Origin: Spirosoma fluviale
GTDB taxonomy: Bacteria > Bacteroidota > Bacteroidia > Cytophagales > Spirosomataceae
DNA length: 64,000 bases
Reading direction: 5' to 3'
NCBI RefSeq assembly: GCF_900230225.1
Contig: NZ_OCNH01000001.1
Location: forward strand, 1,116,001 to 1,180,000
Below, one piece after another: positions 34,642 through 43,937 of this stretch. Numbering within the stretch: the first letter of the stretch is position 1; each line of letters starts with the position of its first letter. A program made the translations under genes and the position numbers. Below the pieces are notes generated by a model. The model ran no database searches, was not told the DNA's origin, and was given only the letters and a program-made list of their open reading frames with translations.

Positions 34642-35306
34642 GCAGCCTTAGTTGTAAAAGATGAAACATGCTGAACCAGAGCGGCAACCCGTTCCTGTAG
34701 CGCTTCGGGGGTTAAGTTCTGCCCCGAAAACAATTGCGAGCCAATGCCCACCGCTGTCACGCCCGCCTGAAACCAGGCTGTCAGGCTGTCGGTCGTGGGT
34801 TCAACGCCACCCGTTACCATGAGTTTCAGACCGGGCATGGGCCCTTTAATGGCTTTAATGAAGCCCGGACCCACCACGTTGCCGGGAAATACTTTCACCA
34901 GACTGGCACCCAATAAGGTTGCCTGATACAGTTCGTTCAGCGTTGAACCCGCCGGAACCCAGGACACACCCCGTTCGCGGCAAACATCGCCCACGGCGGC
35001 AGTCGTAACGGGCTGCACTACAAAATCGGCCCCGGCATCCAGAAACAGTTCGGTGTCGGCGGGGGTCAGGATGGTACCGATGCCCATGGCCATATCGGGG
35101 CAGTTGGCACGAACGTACTTTACCAGATCGGTAAAGACGGGCAACGCCATGGCCCCCCGGTTGGTAAACTCAAATACCCGAAGACCGCCATCGTAGCAAG
35201 CCTTGACGATCGACTGCGCATGGGCACTGTCGGGATGATAAAATACCGGTACAATCGGGTGATTGGTGACCAGATCAAGAATTTGTTCGGGCGTAAAAGC
35301 AGACAT
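34638..35306 (-). CDS. eda: 2-keto-3-deoxy-6-phosphogluconate aldolase
   Basis: A 222-residue class I aldolase that splits KDPG into pyruvate and glyceraldehyde 3-phosphate. Lys138 in SLVKVFPGN forms the Schiff base, Glu46 in VFEFTNRG is the general base, and GIGTIL and VTGGVEPT are the phosphate-loop and barrel signatures. It overlaps exuT by 4 bp and follows kdgK by 6 bp, so supply of KDPG and its cleavage are encoded in order. Cytoplasmic, length usual for the family. The start is fixed by the family N-terminus. Confidence 0.93.
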   Translation of the reverse strand: MSAFTPEQILDLVTNHPIVPVFYHPDSAHAQSIVKACYDGGLRVFEFTNRGAMALPVFTDLVKYVRANCPDMAMGIGTILTPADTELFLDAGADFVVQPVTTAAVGDVCRERGVSWVPAGSTLNELYQATLLGASLVKVFPGNVVGPGFIKAIKGPMPGLKLMVTGGVEPTTDSLTAWFQAGVTAVGIGSQLFSGQNLTPEALQERVAALVQHVSSFTTKAA

Positions 35307-35312
35307 AAAAGG

Positions 35313-36341
35313 TTAGGATAAGGCTGTTATTGGAGAATATCGGTTCGTAATGTCGGAAATGGTCTGGTTGGTGGCATCGCCCAGTTCCTGTAGTTTGCCA
35401 AAGGCAGCGGCAGCGGCAAAATTGACCACATCCTGGGGCGAATTCCGGTTATACAGACCATAAATCAACCCGGCCATGAAGCAGTCGCCACTACCCACCC
35501 GGTCAACGACGGAGTCGGTCAGTAACTCGGGCGATACATATTGTTGCCCCTCGGTAAATAAGGTCGTGTAATACCGAAGGCCCGTTGGGGGTGTATCGAA
35601 CCGAAACGTGTTAGCCACAACTTTAACTCGGGGAAAGCGCTTCTGTATGGCCTCCGACGTAGCTTGTGCATGGGCTATGTAGTCAGCGGGTTGGCCTTTG
35701 GCATGAATGTGTTCATCGACGGGAATGCCCAGCAGCGCATTGGCCGCCCAGATGTTGCCCATCACCACATCGCAATAGTCAACCAGGCCCGGCATGATGT
35801 CGGTTGGCGAGACCCCGTACTGCCAAAGCCGCGCCCGGTGATTCAGATCAATCGAAATGGTAATGCCTTTGGCCGATGCCACCGCCATCAGTTCCCGGCA
35901 GGTTTCGGCCACCTCGGCACTCAGCGCCGGGCTGATCGCGCTGACGTGCAACCACTCGGTATCCTGCAAAACAGCGTTCCAGTCTACCTTGCCGGGTGCC
36001 AGCTCCGAAAATGCTGAATGAGCCCGGTCGTAGATGACGCCCGCGTTTTTGAGGTCGGTGCCCTGCGGTAGATAATACGTGCCAACCCGTTGACCAAATC
36101 GAACGATCCCCGACGAGTCGATGCCTTTCGCGTCGATGTGGTGTATAATATCGTCGGCGAGGGAATTCTGTGGCAGTACCGTACTGTATTTAACGGGAAC
36201 ATCCCATTTGGCCAGGGCCGTGGCCACATTCAGTTCGGCCCCCCCCACAAAAACGGGCATCGACGTCTGTCGAATCCATTCGCCATTGGCAATGGGGGAA
36301 AACCGTAGTAATAATTCGCCGAAGCAGCAGATTTTGGTCAT
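35313..36341 (-). CDS. kdgK: 2-keto-3-deoxygluconate kinase
   Basis: A 342-residue PfkB-family kinase that phosphorylates KDG to KDPG. FGELLLRFSP at the start, FVGGAELNVATALAKW in the first third and DRVGSGDCFMAGLIYG with the catalytic aspartate near the C-terminus are the family signatures. A TTG at 36383 lies upstream, but the ATG at 36341 begins directly with the first beta strand and is preferred. It is the first gene of the kdgK-eda-exuT unit; a 294-bp gap separates it from uxaB, so it probably has its own promoter. Confidence 0.9.
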   Translation of the reverse strand: MTKICCFGELLLRFSPIANGEWIRQTSMPVFVGGAELNVATALAKWDVPVKYSTVLPQNSLADDIIHHIDAKGIDSSGIVRFGQRVGTYYLPQGTDLKNAGVIYDRAHSAFSELAPGKVDWNAVLQDTEWLHVSAISPALSAEVAETCRELMAVASAKGITISIDLNHRARLWQYGVSPTDIMPGLVDYCDVVMGNIWAANALLGIPVDEHIHAKGQPADYIAHAQATSEAIQKRFPRVKVVANTFRFDTPPTGLRYYTTLFTEGQQYVSPELLTDSVVDRVGSGDCFMAGLIYGLYNRNSPQDVVNFAAAAAFGKLQELGDATNQTISDITNRYSPITALS

Positions 36342-36492
36342 ATAGTAAAAAGTATCCTGCGTACGCTTAGAAAATACCCGCAAATTGGCCCTACTAAGCT
36401 TATAGGGGAAAGAGCATTTTTCGGACGTTCTATACCCGAAAATTTACCTAAAAACCGCCAGAGCGTGATGTGTTGTACGATTTTGCGTTGCC

Positions 36493-36500
36493 CAAAGATA
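36493..36500 (-). promoter_or_regulatory. Possible -7 box for kdgK-eda-exuT
   Basis: The minus-strand sequence TATCTTTG at 36500-36493 is an exact match to the Bacteroidota TAnnTTTG -7 box. No TTG is found 19-21 nt upstream, so only half of the promoter is supported. A small stem TTTTCGG/CCGAAAA (36418-36424, 36436-36442) lies in the presumed leader. The rest of the 294-bp gap, 36342-36635, shows nothing clear. Confidence 0.3.
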
Positions 36501-36635
36501 AATGGATCGTCTGTTTTTTACTGTAATTCAGATCATGGAAGGACGTATGGGTCTGAGATTGACTAGTTGGCTACGACTCCGAACGCTCATCTGTCAATAG
36601 ACCTCAACGAGAAAGATGTATCGAACGTAGATCGA

Positions 36636-38183
36636 TTAATTCGCCACGGCTCCGAACGTTTCCATCTGAGCCGCCAGCGTAGCCCTTGCGCCCAGATCGA
36701 GTAATTGCGCCAGATACGTGTCGGCGGCCTCGGCAAAACCGGGCAATACCTGTAAATCAGCACCCCAGAGCGTCGTGTTTTTCAGGACGGTGTCGACAAG
36801 CTCCGAGGGCGTTGACTTTGCCCAAACATCGGCAAAGTATGTGGCCTGCGCATCGTTGATCGGGTACATCTCCTCGTTATGTTCGCCCTGCCAGACGCCG
36901 TCTTTTTGCGTCGTTCCCCGCATAAACAGCAGATAAGCCGCGAAACCCAGTGCGATGTAATGGGGAACTGCCGGTTGAGGCTGCGCATACGTATGAAGCA
37001 GTACGGGAATGATCCGCATCTTCATTTTGGCCGAATACTGCATGGTAATCGCTAGCCAACGGTGTTCAATGAACGGGTTGCGGAACCGGTCGAGCACCTG
37101 CATTCCAAAGTGTCGGGCGGCTTCCTCGTCAACGGCGTAAGGAATACCCGGAACAACATCGGTCAGCATTACCCGGCTGATGAAGGTCGACAGCTGTTCA
37201 TCGTCCATACCCTCCCGAACGGTGGTGAAGCCGCCCAAAAACGCCAGTCCGCAACTCAGGGTGTGGGTGCCGTTGAGCAGCCGTAGTTTCAACTCCCGGA
37301 ACAAGTCGATATCGGGGCGTATATACACCGACGGATCGGCCTGGTGAAAGGAAAGCACGTTTTTCACGCGCTCCTCATCTGAATTGGCGGGGACCTCAAT
37401 GGCCCATAGATGGTACACTTCCGAAACCGTCAGTAGGTCGTCCTCATAACCCAACTGGTTGGATAGCGACTGGTACATAGCGGGGTCCGGGCGGCCCGGA
37501 ACAATCCGGTCGACCAGCGAATTGCAGCAGGGGTTTGCCGTTTGCAGCCAGTCGATGAACGCCGGTTCGAGGGTATTCTGGTGAGCCAGTGCCAGTAATA
37601 TAGACCGCAGGAGCGTCCCGTTGTCGGGGACAAGCTCAGTTGGTATTATGATTAATCCTTTATTGGGGTCGCCGTTGAAAGCCTGATAGCGGGCGTATAA
37701 AACGGCCAGGAGCTTGCCGGGGAATGACTCCGGTGGCGACTGGCAGATGTCGTCCTGGATCAGCTGAATCCCTACTTCGGTGGTATTCGAAATGACGATT
37801 TGTAGATCAGGGCTGGTGGCCAGCGTCAAAATCTCGGCCCATTGTTGTTTGGCTGATAAGACGCGACTAATGGCCGAACAGATTACATTCTCCTCGACGG
37901 TTTCACCCGCTTCGATGCCCCGGATACAGAGCGTATAGAGGTTGTCCTGCCGGGCGAAAGCGGTCATGTCGCCCCCGTCGGTTGATTTCACAACGGCAAT
38001 GCGCCCGTTGAAAATACCCTGTCGATTGGCCTTGTCAATCAGGTAATCGGGCAAGCCGCGCAGTAAAACGCCCGTTCCGAACTGTAATACCCGCTCGGGT
38101 AGTTGCTGAATATGCGTTGGCGGAAGGCTGATAGCCGTGCTGGGCTGGCTGGTGGATAAGGACGCTATCGATAACGAATGCAT
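36636..38183 (-). CDS. uxaB: Tagaturonate reductase (altronate oxidoreductase)
   Basis: A 515-residue NAD-dependent enzyme of the mannitol dehydrogenase family that interconverts D-tagaturonate and D-altronate, the second step of galacturonate use. Signs: VLQFGTGVLLRGLPDYLIDKA for nucleotide binding near residue 30, TTEVGIQL, SLVDRIVPGRPD and FRELKLRLLNGTHTLS with the conserved Lys/Asn/His active-site cluster. A TTG at 38273 would add 30 residues; the ATG at 38183 is preferred. It is divergent from the LacI regulator gene and is separated from kdgK by 294 bp. UxaC and UxaA, the steps before and after, are not in the window. Confidence 0.88.
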   Translation of the reverse strand: MHSLSIASLSTSQPSTAISLPPTHIQQLPERVLQFGTGVLLRGLPDYLIDKANRQGIFNGRIAVVKSTDGGDMTAFARQDNLYTLCIRGIEAGETVEENVICSAISRVLSAKQQWAEILTLATSPDLQIVISNTTEVGIQLIQDDICQSPPESFPGKLLAVLYARYQAFNGDPNKGLIIIPTELVPDNGTLLRSILLALAHQNTLEPAFIDWLQTANPCCNSLVDRIVPGRPDPAMYQSLSNQLGYEDDLLTVSEVYHLWAIEVPANSDEERVKNVLSFHQADPSVYIRPDIDLFRELKLRLLNGTHTLSCGLAFLGGFTTVREGMDDEQLSTFISRVMLTDVVPGIPYAVDEEAARHFGMQVLDRFRNPFIEHRWLAITMQYSAKMKMRIIPVLLHTYAQPQPAVPHYIALGFAAYLLFMRGTTQKDGVWQGEHNEEMYPINDAQATYFADVWAKSTPSELVDTVLKNTTLWGADLQVLPGFAEAADTYLAQLLDLGARATLAAQMETFGAVAN

Positions 38184-38341
38184 AGGGTTTGAGGAGATGG
38201 GTTGGGATAACGAGAAAGAACGGAAATTATCTTTTTCGTGGAAAATTCTGGTATTGATTGCACACCTGTTCAATGCCAGGCACGATAAGAGTAAGCAGGC
38301 TATTTATTAAATAGAAGAATTAAGCCATATTTATTCACGCA

Positions 38342-38359
38342 AACGTTATCGGGAACGTT
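38342..38359. promoter_or_regulatory. LacI-type operator between uxaB and its regulator
   Basis: AACGTTATCGGGAACGTT is an 18-bp pseudo-palindrome with 6-bp arms AACGTT/AACGTT and a central CG between 38350 and 38351, the usual symmetry of LacI-family operators. It lies in the divergent gap, 159 bp before the uxaB ATG and 118 bp before the regulator start, so one site could control both. The remainder of the gap (38184-38476) contains no other clear signal. Confidence 0.5.
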
Positions 38360-38476
38360 ACCATTTTTCGACAGGAGTCCGTATAATGAACATATGGGTA
38401 GCTAACAGGCCAAATAGCCTTATTGAAGAACACTCTCTGGTTACTCACCGCTTTTTGTATTTTACCAACACGCCAC

Positions 38477-39481
38477 TTGGATACGATTACGATAAAAGAT
38501 ATTGCCCGCGCGTTAAATCTCTCGACTTCAACCGTTTCGAGAGCATTGCGGGATAGCTATGAAATTAATCCCGAAACCAAACGGCTGGTTACTGAATACG
38601 CGGAGCGGCTCAACTACCGTCCTAATCCCATTGCGCTGAGTTTAAAAGAAAACCGCAGCCGGGTTATTGCGGTAATTGTCCCGCAGATTGCCAATAATTT
38701 TTTCTCTCAGGTAATCAATGGCATCGAGGCTGTTGCTTACAACCGGGGGTACCACGTTATCATTTTTCAAAGTCACGAATCGTATGAGCGGGAGATGCTA
38801 ACGGTACAGCAGGCGGTGGCCCGCAAAGCCGATGGCCTGCTTATTTCGCTCTCCAGTGGCACATTGGATGTAACTTACCTGCGCGAGTTACAGGATAAGA
38901 AGTTACCCATTGTGCTTTTCGACCGGATCTCGGCGCAACTGGATAGCCCGAGTGTGTCGGCGGATAATTTTGCCGGGGCGTTTGCCGCAACCGAGCATTT
39001 GATCAGTAGCGGTCGACGGCGGATTGCCCACCTTACCATGCCTTCCCATATTTCGGTTACACAGGAACGGCTGGCCGGTTATCGGGCAGCACTGGAACAC
39101 TACGGGCTGGCGTATGATGAGAACCTGGTTCGCTACGGCTGGTTTGGGCAGGATGAAGTAGAGCCGCTGGTCGATGAATTATTGACGTATGCTCCCGATG
39201 CGTTTTTTGCGGCTGGCGATCGACTGACGCTGGGCTGCCTGGGTGCCTTAAAGAAGCGGAACATTGCCATTCCCGACGACGTGTCACTGATTGGGTTTAC
39301 GAACAGTACGGTTGCTGATCTGCTGGCTCCACCCTTAACAACCGTCGAGCAACCGGCCCTTGATATTGGTCAGGTTGCCGCCGAGCAGTTGATCAATTTG
39401 ATCGAAGGGAAACAGAAGGTCCCACAACCCAACTCAATTAAAATACCCACCCAACTGGTGGTGCGGGCATCCTCGATGTGA
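38477..39481 (+). CDS. LacI-family transcriptional regulator of uronate genes
   Basis: A 334-residue LacI/GalR repressor. The helix-turn-helix is TIKDIARALNLSTSTVSRALRD at the very N-terminus and the hinge is YRPNPIALSLKENRS. The periplasmic-binding-like sensor domain covers the rest (AVIVPQIANNFFSQ, SADNFAGAF, PDDVSLIGFTNS). The frame has no ATG before the DNA-binding domain: TTG at 38477 gives MDTITIKDIAR, which fits the family, whereas a TTG at 38423 adds 18 unrelated residues. It is divergent from uxaB and probably controls that gene and the kdgK unit, with a KDG-like effector. The regulon is inference. Confidence 0.85.
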   Translation: MDTITIKDIARALNLSTSTVSRALRDSYEINPETKRLVTEYAERLNYRPNPIALSLKENRSRVIAVIVPQIANNFFSQVINGIEAVAYNRGYHVIIFQSHESYEREMLTVQQAVARKADGLLISLSSGTLDVTYLRELQDKKLPIVLFDRISAQLDSPSVSADNFAGAFAATEHLISSGRRRIAHLTMPSHISVTQERLAGYRAALEHYGLAYDENLVRYGWFGQDEVEPLVDELLTYAPDAFFAAGDRLTLGCLGALKKRNIAIPDDVSLIGFTNSTVADLLAPPLTTVEQPALDIGQVAAEQLINLIEGKQKVPQPNSIKIPTQLVVRASSM

Positions 39482-39489
39482 AACGTACT

Positions 39490-39534
39490 GTACCCGACAG
39501 CAAGCCGGGTGGCCGGAGCCATGCTGTCGGGTAC
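39490..39534. terminator. Bidirectional terminator between lacI and GH78
   Basis: GTACCCGACAGCA (39490-39502) pairs perfectly with TGCTGTCGGGTAC (39522-39534), with weaker pairing outside (AACGTA/TACGTT). It lies between convergent stops at 39481 and 39543. Confidence 0.7.
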
Positions 39535-39542
39535 ACTTTACG

Positions 39543-42398
39543 TTAATTTACCGCACTGAACTGATACGTTCCGGAACCAACGTTTACCTGAAGGTAGCCG
39601 TCTTTAAAGTCATTCACCCGAATAGCCTGGCTTGCTTTCAGGGGTTTACTGCTTTCCAGAACGCTATCCGGATTGGTGGTCGGGATGAATACGGTGGCGG
39701 TAGTATTTACCGGAATTACAACCCGTAACTGAATTCGGTTGCCCTCTTTTTTCCAGGAAGATGCGATCGTTCCGTTGATGGATTGGTAGGTGGCGTTCAC
39801 GAAGTTGAGACCTTGCCGGGCAATCTCGGGTTTAATGCTGAAGGTTCGGTAACCGGCTTCATTTGCTTTTATCCCGGCGGCATTGCCAAACAACCACTCA
39901 TTCACCGACCCGAAGGCGTAATGGTTGAAAGAGTTCATGCCCGCGTTGTTTTCGAATCCTTTTCCTTTGATATAACTGTTCCAGCGCTCCCAGATGGTGT
40001 TGGCTCCGTTAACCACTTCAAAGCCCCAGGATGGGTACTCGGTGCTTAACAACAGTTGATAGGCCACATCCGTATGCCCCGTCATGGACAGCGACGGCAA
40101 TAACGGCTTCACCCCCAGAAATCCCGTTGAAAGCTTGTTGCCGTTCGCTTTGATCAGTTCGGCGAGCCAGTTGCCCGCTTTCGAGGTCAGATCAGAGCCG
40201 ATCATGTTCATGTATATAGCATTGGCATAAGCGGTTTGCGTGTGGCCTTCGAAGCCCATTTCACCATCGACGTAGCCTTCACCGTTTCCGTAAGCCGCAC
40301 TGTTTGTTTTAAAGCGGCCCTCCGAATCGGCGTAATGGGCCAGAAACGCCTGTTTGATCTTCGTAAAGACACCTTCGTAATAGGCCGACTCCTCCGATTT
40401 GCCAATCGCCCTGGCCATGTCGGCCATCATGGACGCTGCATAGCCGTAGTACATCGTTGCCAGCATGTCGGGGGGCGTTTTTTTGCCGACCGAAAGCCAG
40501 TCGCCGAATCCGCCTTTGGGCGACACTTCGGCGAAAGAACCTTCCTTATAGACATAAGTACCATTGCTTTTAGCCTCCATGAACTTAAGATACGCCACCA
40601 TGTTCGGCCAGAATTTCCGGATCACGCGGGTGTCGCCGTAGGTTTTGTAGATCGTGTACGGGCAAATGATCCCAGCCTCCGACCATCCGGGGGAATAGGT
40701 ATCCGTTTTGCGGACATTGGGCGCGGGGGCATAAATCGGGTAGGCATTATCGGGTCGCTGGGCGTCGTTGAGGTCCACCAGCCACTTGGTGAAAAACGCT
40801 GAAATATCGTTGTTGAACGTGGCCGACTGAACGTACGCCTGGGCATCGCCGGTCCAACCCAGCCGCTCATCCCGCTGGGGGCAATCGGTAGGGACTTCAA
40901 AATAATTGGAGCGTTGCGTCCAGACAATATTCTGATATAGCTTGTTAATCAACTTGTTGTCCGTTTCAAATGAGCCTGTTTCAGGCGTGGCGGACGTCAG
41001 GACGATGCCCGTAATAGCGTCTATGGTTGGCGCTGTTCTAAAACCTGCCACGTCGACGTACTGAAATCCGTGGTAGGTGAATTTTGGTGTCCAGGTTTCG
41101 CCCTGCGGATCACCGTTGAGTATATACGTGTCCATGGCGCGGGCTTTGCGCAGGTTTTCGGTCATGATGTCGCCGTTAGGAAACAGCACTTCGCCAAAGC
41201 GCAGGCGAATGGTATCGCCTTTGTTGCCTTTCACCCGCAGCCGCACCATACCGGCAAAGTTTTGGCCGAGGTCGAACAGGTAATGCCCGCCCGCTTTTGG
41301 CGTAACGGATTTTGCTTTCAACTCCTCAAACACCCGAACCGGATCTCCCGGATACGCTTCGAGCTGGCGGTCGGACTTATCCGGAAAAACAGTGCTGCTT
41401 TTCCAGTTGGCATCGTTGAAACCCGTTTTACTCCAGTTAGTGAAGGCCAGATTGGCATCGTAGGTCTCACCGTTTAATATGTCGGCTTCGAGGATGGGGC
41501 CGTGATTGGTTTTCCAGCTTTGGTCCGTGGCAATGGTTTCTTTTTTGCCGTTAGTGTATTCAACTTCCAACTGCGCTTTGAGGAGGGGGACATTCCCGTA
41601 GAAATTTTTCACGACCGGATTCCCGACGAGCAGCGCATAACCCAGATAGCCCGCATACCAGCCGTCGGCAACGATGGCCCCCAACGCGTTTTTGCCGGTC
41701 TTTAGATCGGTCGTAACGTCGTAGGTCTGGTAGTAAACTCGTTTGTTGTAATCAGTCCAGCCGGGGGTAAAGTAATCGTTCCCGATCCGTTTGCCATTGA
41801 TCTGACACTCGTATAACCCCAGCGATGTTACATACAAACGAGCTTTTTTGACCAGGCCCGTAAGCTGTATTTCTTTTCTGAAGAAAGGAGCGGGCGGCAG
41901 GTGGTAGGTTTTACCTTTTCCTAACGCCGTCAGGTCGTTCCCGATCCAGTCGGCTGTCCAGTCGGTTTTGGTGAGCAGGCCCATTTCCCAGGACGCAACC
42001 GCACTCCACGGACCGGGCTGGCCGTTTTTGTCCCAGCTGCGGACTTTCCAGTAACAAACGGTTCGGGCGAGCAGAAGTTTTCCGGCATACTCGATCTGAT
42101 TAGTGGCGTTGCCCGTTACTTTGGCGGAATTCCAGAGGTCGGGCTTCCCGGCGTTTAGTAAGGCCACCGACGACGCCACCATAATCTGGTACCCCGTTTG
42201 CACCTGACCCTTTCCGGCTGAGGTCAGCTCCCAACTCAGGCGGGGGGCATCGACGTCGACAACCGGGTTTGTTCTGTACTCGGTCCGCAGATGAACGGGT
42301 GTTAGATTGGTCGTAATTGCGTATGATTTTGTGAATAAAACCGTACTAAAGGACGCTATTAACCAGACGGTCAACGTATTGAGTCGAGCAAATTTCAT
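39543..42398 (-). CDS. Exported alpha-L-rhamnosidase, GH78
   Basis: A 951-residue GH78 enzyme. Signal peptide at 1-28; N-terminal Ig-like domain with VDAPRLSWELTS; rhamnosidase-N jelly roll at about 170-340 (LYVTSLGLYECQINGKRIG); a concanavalin-like domain; and the six-hairpin catalytic domain with FEVPTDCPQRDERLGWTGDAQ, the family's active-site loop. The C-terminal beta domain ends with TYQFSAVN. GH78 removes alpha-linked L-rhamnose from rhamnogalacturonan, flavonoids or other glycans. It follows the two sulfatases with 47 bp between, so a sulfated or decorated rhamnose-containing polymer is a possible target. No rhamnose catabolic genes are present in the window. Confidence 0.93.
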   Translation of the reverse strand: MKFARLNTLTVWLIASFSTVLFTKSYAITTNLTPVHLRTEYRTNPVVDVDAPRLSWELTSAGKGQVQTGYQIMVASSVALLNAGKPDLWNSAKVTGNATNQIEYAGKLLLARTVCYWKVRSWDKNGQPGPWSAVASWEMGLLTKTDWTADWIGNDLTALGKGKTYHLPPAPFFRKEIQLTGLVKKARLYVTSLGLYECQINGKRIGNDYFTPGWTDYNKRVYYQTYDVTTDLKTGKNALGAIVADGWYAGYLGYALLVGNPVVKNFYGNVPLLKAQLEVEYTNGKKETIATDQSWKTNHGPILEADILNGETYDANLAFTNWSKTGFNDANWKSSTVFPDKSDRQLEAYPGDPVRVFEELKAKSVTPKAGGHYLFDLGQNFAGMVRLRVKGNKGDTIRLRFGEVLFPNGDIMTENLRKARAMDTYILNGDPQGETWTPKFTYHGFQYVDVAGFRTAPTIDAITGIVLTSATPETGSFETDNKLINKLYQNIVWTQRSNYFEVPTDCPQRDERLGWTGDAQAYVQSATFNNDISAFFTKWLVDLNDAQRPDNAYPIYAPAPNVRKTDTYSPGWSEAGIICPYTIYKTYGDTRVIRKFWPNMVAYLKFMEAKSNGTYVYKEGSFAEVSPKGGFGDWLSVGKKTPPDMLATMYYGYAASMMADMARAIGKSEESAYYEGVFTKIKQAFLAHYADSEGRFKTNSAAYGNGEGYVDGEMGFEGHTQTAYANAIYMNMIGSDLTSKAGNWLAELIKANGNKLSTGFLGVKPLLPSLSMTGHTDVAYQLLLSTEYPSWGFEVVNGANTIWERWNSYIKGKGFENNAGMNSFNHYAFGSVNEWLFGNAAGIKANEAGYRTFSIKPEIARQGLNFVNATYQSINGTIASSWKKEGNRIQLRVVIPVNTTATVFIPTTNPDSVLESSKPLKASQAIRVNDFKDGYLQVNVGSGTYQFSAVN

Positions 42399-42445
42399 AG
42401 AGTGAACGGGTATATGGATACCAGAAGCAACAGACAGGCCGTGAC

Positions 42446-43915
42446 CTACTTATAATACGGATTGCCCAATGAGTCAATGTAGGCCCAGGGGTAATTCCAT
42501 TTGTCCATGTACACATTCCCGGCCGCGAAATTGTCGTTGGCGGCCTGGAGTTTTTGCGTCAGAATACCCTCAAGCTGTTTCTGGGTTCCGGCCAGTTTGG
42601 GGGCGTTGGCCAGATTCGTGAGCTGGTAGGGGTCCTGCTGGTTGTCGTACAGTAGCCAGGGGCCTTTCAGATCGCGCACGTAGGTGTACCGTGCCGTGCG
42701 AACACCCCGGTATTCGCGGCCACCGCGCCCGTAATTCCATTGGTGGAAGGGCACAATACAGGCAATCATGGCGGCATCGTCTGGTCGGGGGGCGCGGGGT
42801 TTGCGGATCAGGCTGGCAACGTCCTGTCCCTGCACGCTCGCCGGAATGGTCTGGCCGCTGAGCGACAATACGGTAGGCATCACATCCGTGAGCGTAATGG
42901 GTACGTCCAGCGTGCGGCCCTTCCGACTCAGGCCAGCGGGGTATTTGAGCAGAAATGGTATCCGGATGGATTCATCCCAGGGCTTTTGCTTGTTGATCTG
43001 GTCGTGCGAATACAGCATGTCGCCATGGTCGGAGGTAAACACAAAAATGGTGTTTTCGTCCAGTTTCGCCCCTTTTAGCGCGGCCTGTAACCGCCCAATG
43101 CAATCGTCGAGGGCGTTGATGTGGGCATAGTAGCCTTTTAAGGCCCGGTTGGCTTCCATGGTGTCTTTGGCGGGTACGTTGGGGCGCAGGGACAGCGTTT
43201 TGCCGGCGTACCGCTGGCGGTATTCTTTCGGAGCCGTCTGGTACGGGTCGTGCGGTGGTCCCCAGGCCAGCACCAGCAGGAACGGCTCTTTGCGCGACTG
43301 GGTCATGAACGAAATGGCCGAATCGGTCTGGCTGATGGCGTCGTATTGCTGCCAGACAAACCGCTTGTTTACTTCATTATAATAGGGCGAGTTGTTGTAA
43401 TCGTGGGTACATTCCAGCCCCCGCCAGTACGCGAATCCCTGCCGCCGATCGGCTGGAATGGGTGACAGACGACCAGCCGCGAAGTCTTTGGCCAAACCGC
43501 CGTTGATGTGCCATTTGCCAATAAAGCCAGTTTTATAACCGTTTTGCTGACATACTTCGGCCAGTGTGACGGCTTCGTTGCGTAGGGGGCGATCGTTGTA
43601 AAATACCCCATGGGTGGTGGCATGCTGCCCCGTTAGCAGGCTGGCCCGGCTCGGCGAGCAGACCGGCACTTCGGCTACGCACAGGCGAGCGTTGACGGAC
43701 TCACCGGCCAGTTTATCCAGATTTGGCGTTATCACCTCCCGATTGCCCGCATAGCCGAGGTCCTGCGCCCGCCACTGGTCGGCCATGACGATCACGATAT
43801 TGGGTTTACGGACACCGGCCTGTGAGTGGTCAGGTCGGGTGGGAGAGGGCGATGGTTTCCCGGCGATCAGACCGGTTAACAGCGCACCGGCTAGGCAGAG
43901 GGTGATGTACTTCAT
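42446..43915 (-). CDS. Exported type I sulfatase (canonical CSPSR)
   Basis: A 489-residue S1-family sulfatase. Cys86 begins the CSPSRASLLTGQ motif and is the residue converted to formylglycine. Metal ligands are visible in VMADQWRAQDLG near Asp46 and later in FTSDHGDML. The signal peptide is MKYITLCLAGALLTG. Sulfatases of this class remove sulfate esters from carbohydrates. It is 22 bp downstream of the second sulfatase and 47 bp upstream of the GH78 gene, in one run. The substrate is unknown; the neighbours suggest a sulfated rhamnose-containing glycan. A formylglycine-generating or anaerobic maturation enzyme is not in the window. Confidence 0.9.
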   Translation of the reverse strand: MKYITLCLAGALLTGLIAGKPSPSPTRPDHSQAGVRKPNIVIVMADQWRAQDLGYAGNREVITPNLDKLAGESVNARLCVAEVPVCSPSRASLLTGQHATTHGVFYNDRPLRNEAVTLAEVCQQNGYKTGFIGKWHINGGLAKDFAAGRLSPIPADRRQGFAYWRGLECTHDYNNSPYYNEVNKRFVWQQYDAISQTDSAISFMTQSRKEPFLLVLAWGPPHDPYQTAPKEYRQRYAGKTLSLRPNVPAKDTMEANRALKGYYAHINALDDCIGRLQAALKGAKLDENTIFVFTSDHGDMLYSHDQINKQKPWDESIRIPFLLKYPAGLSRKGRTLDVPITLTDVMPTVLSLSGQTIPASVQGQDVASLIRKPRAPRPDDAAMIACIVPFHQWNYGRGGREYRGVRTARYTYVRDLKGPWLLYDNQQDPYQLTNLANAPKLAGTQKQLEGILTQKLQAANDNFAAGNVYMDKWNYPWAYIDSLGNPYYK

Positions 43916-43937
43916 GGCTGATTATCGGTTAGATGGC

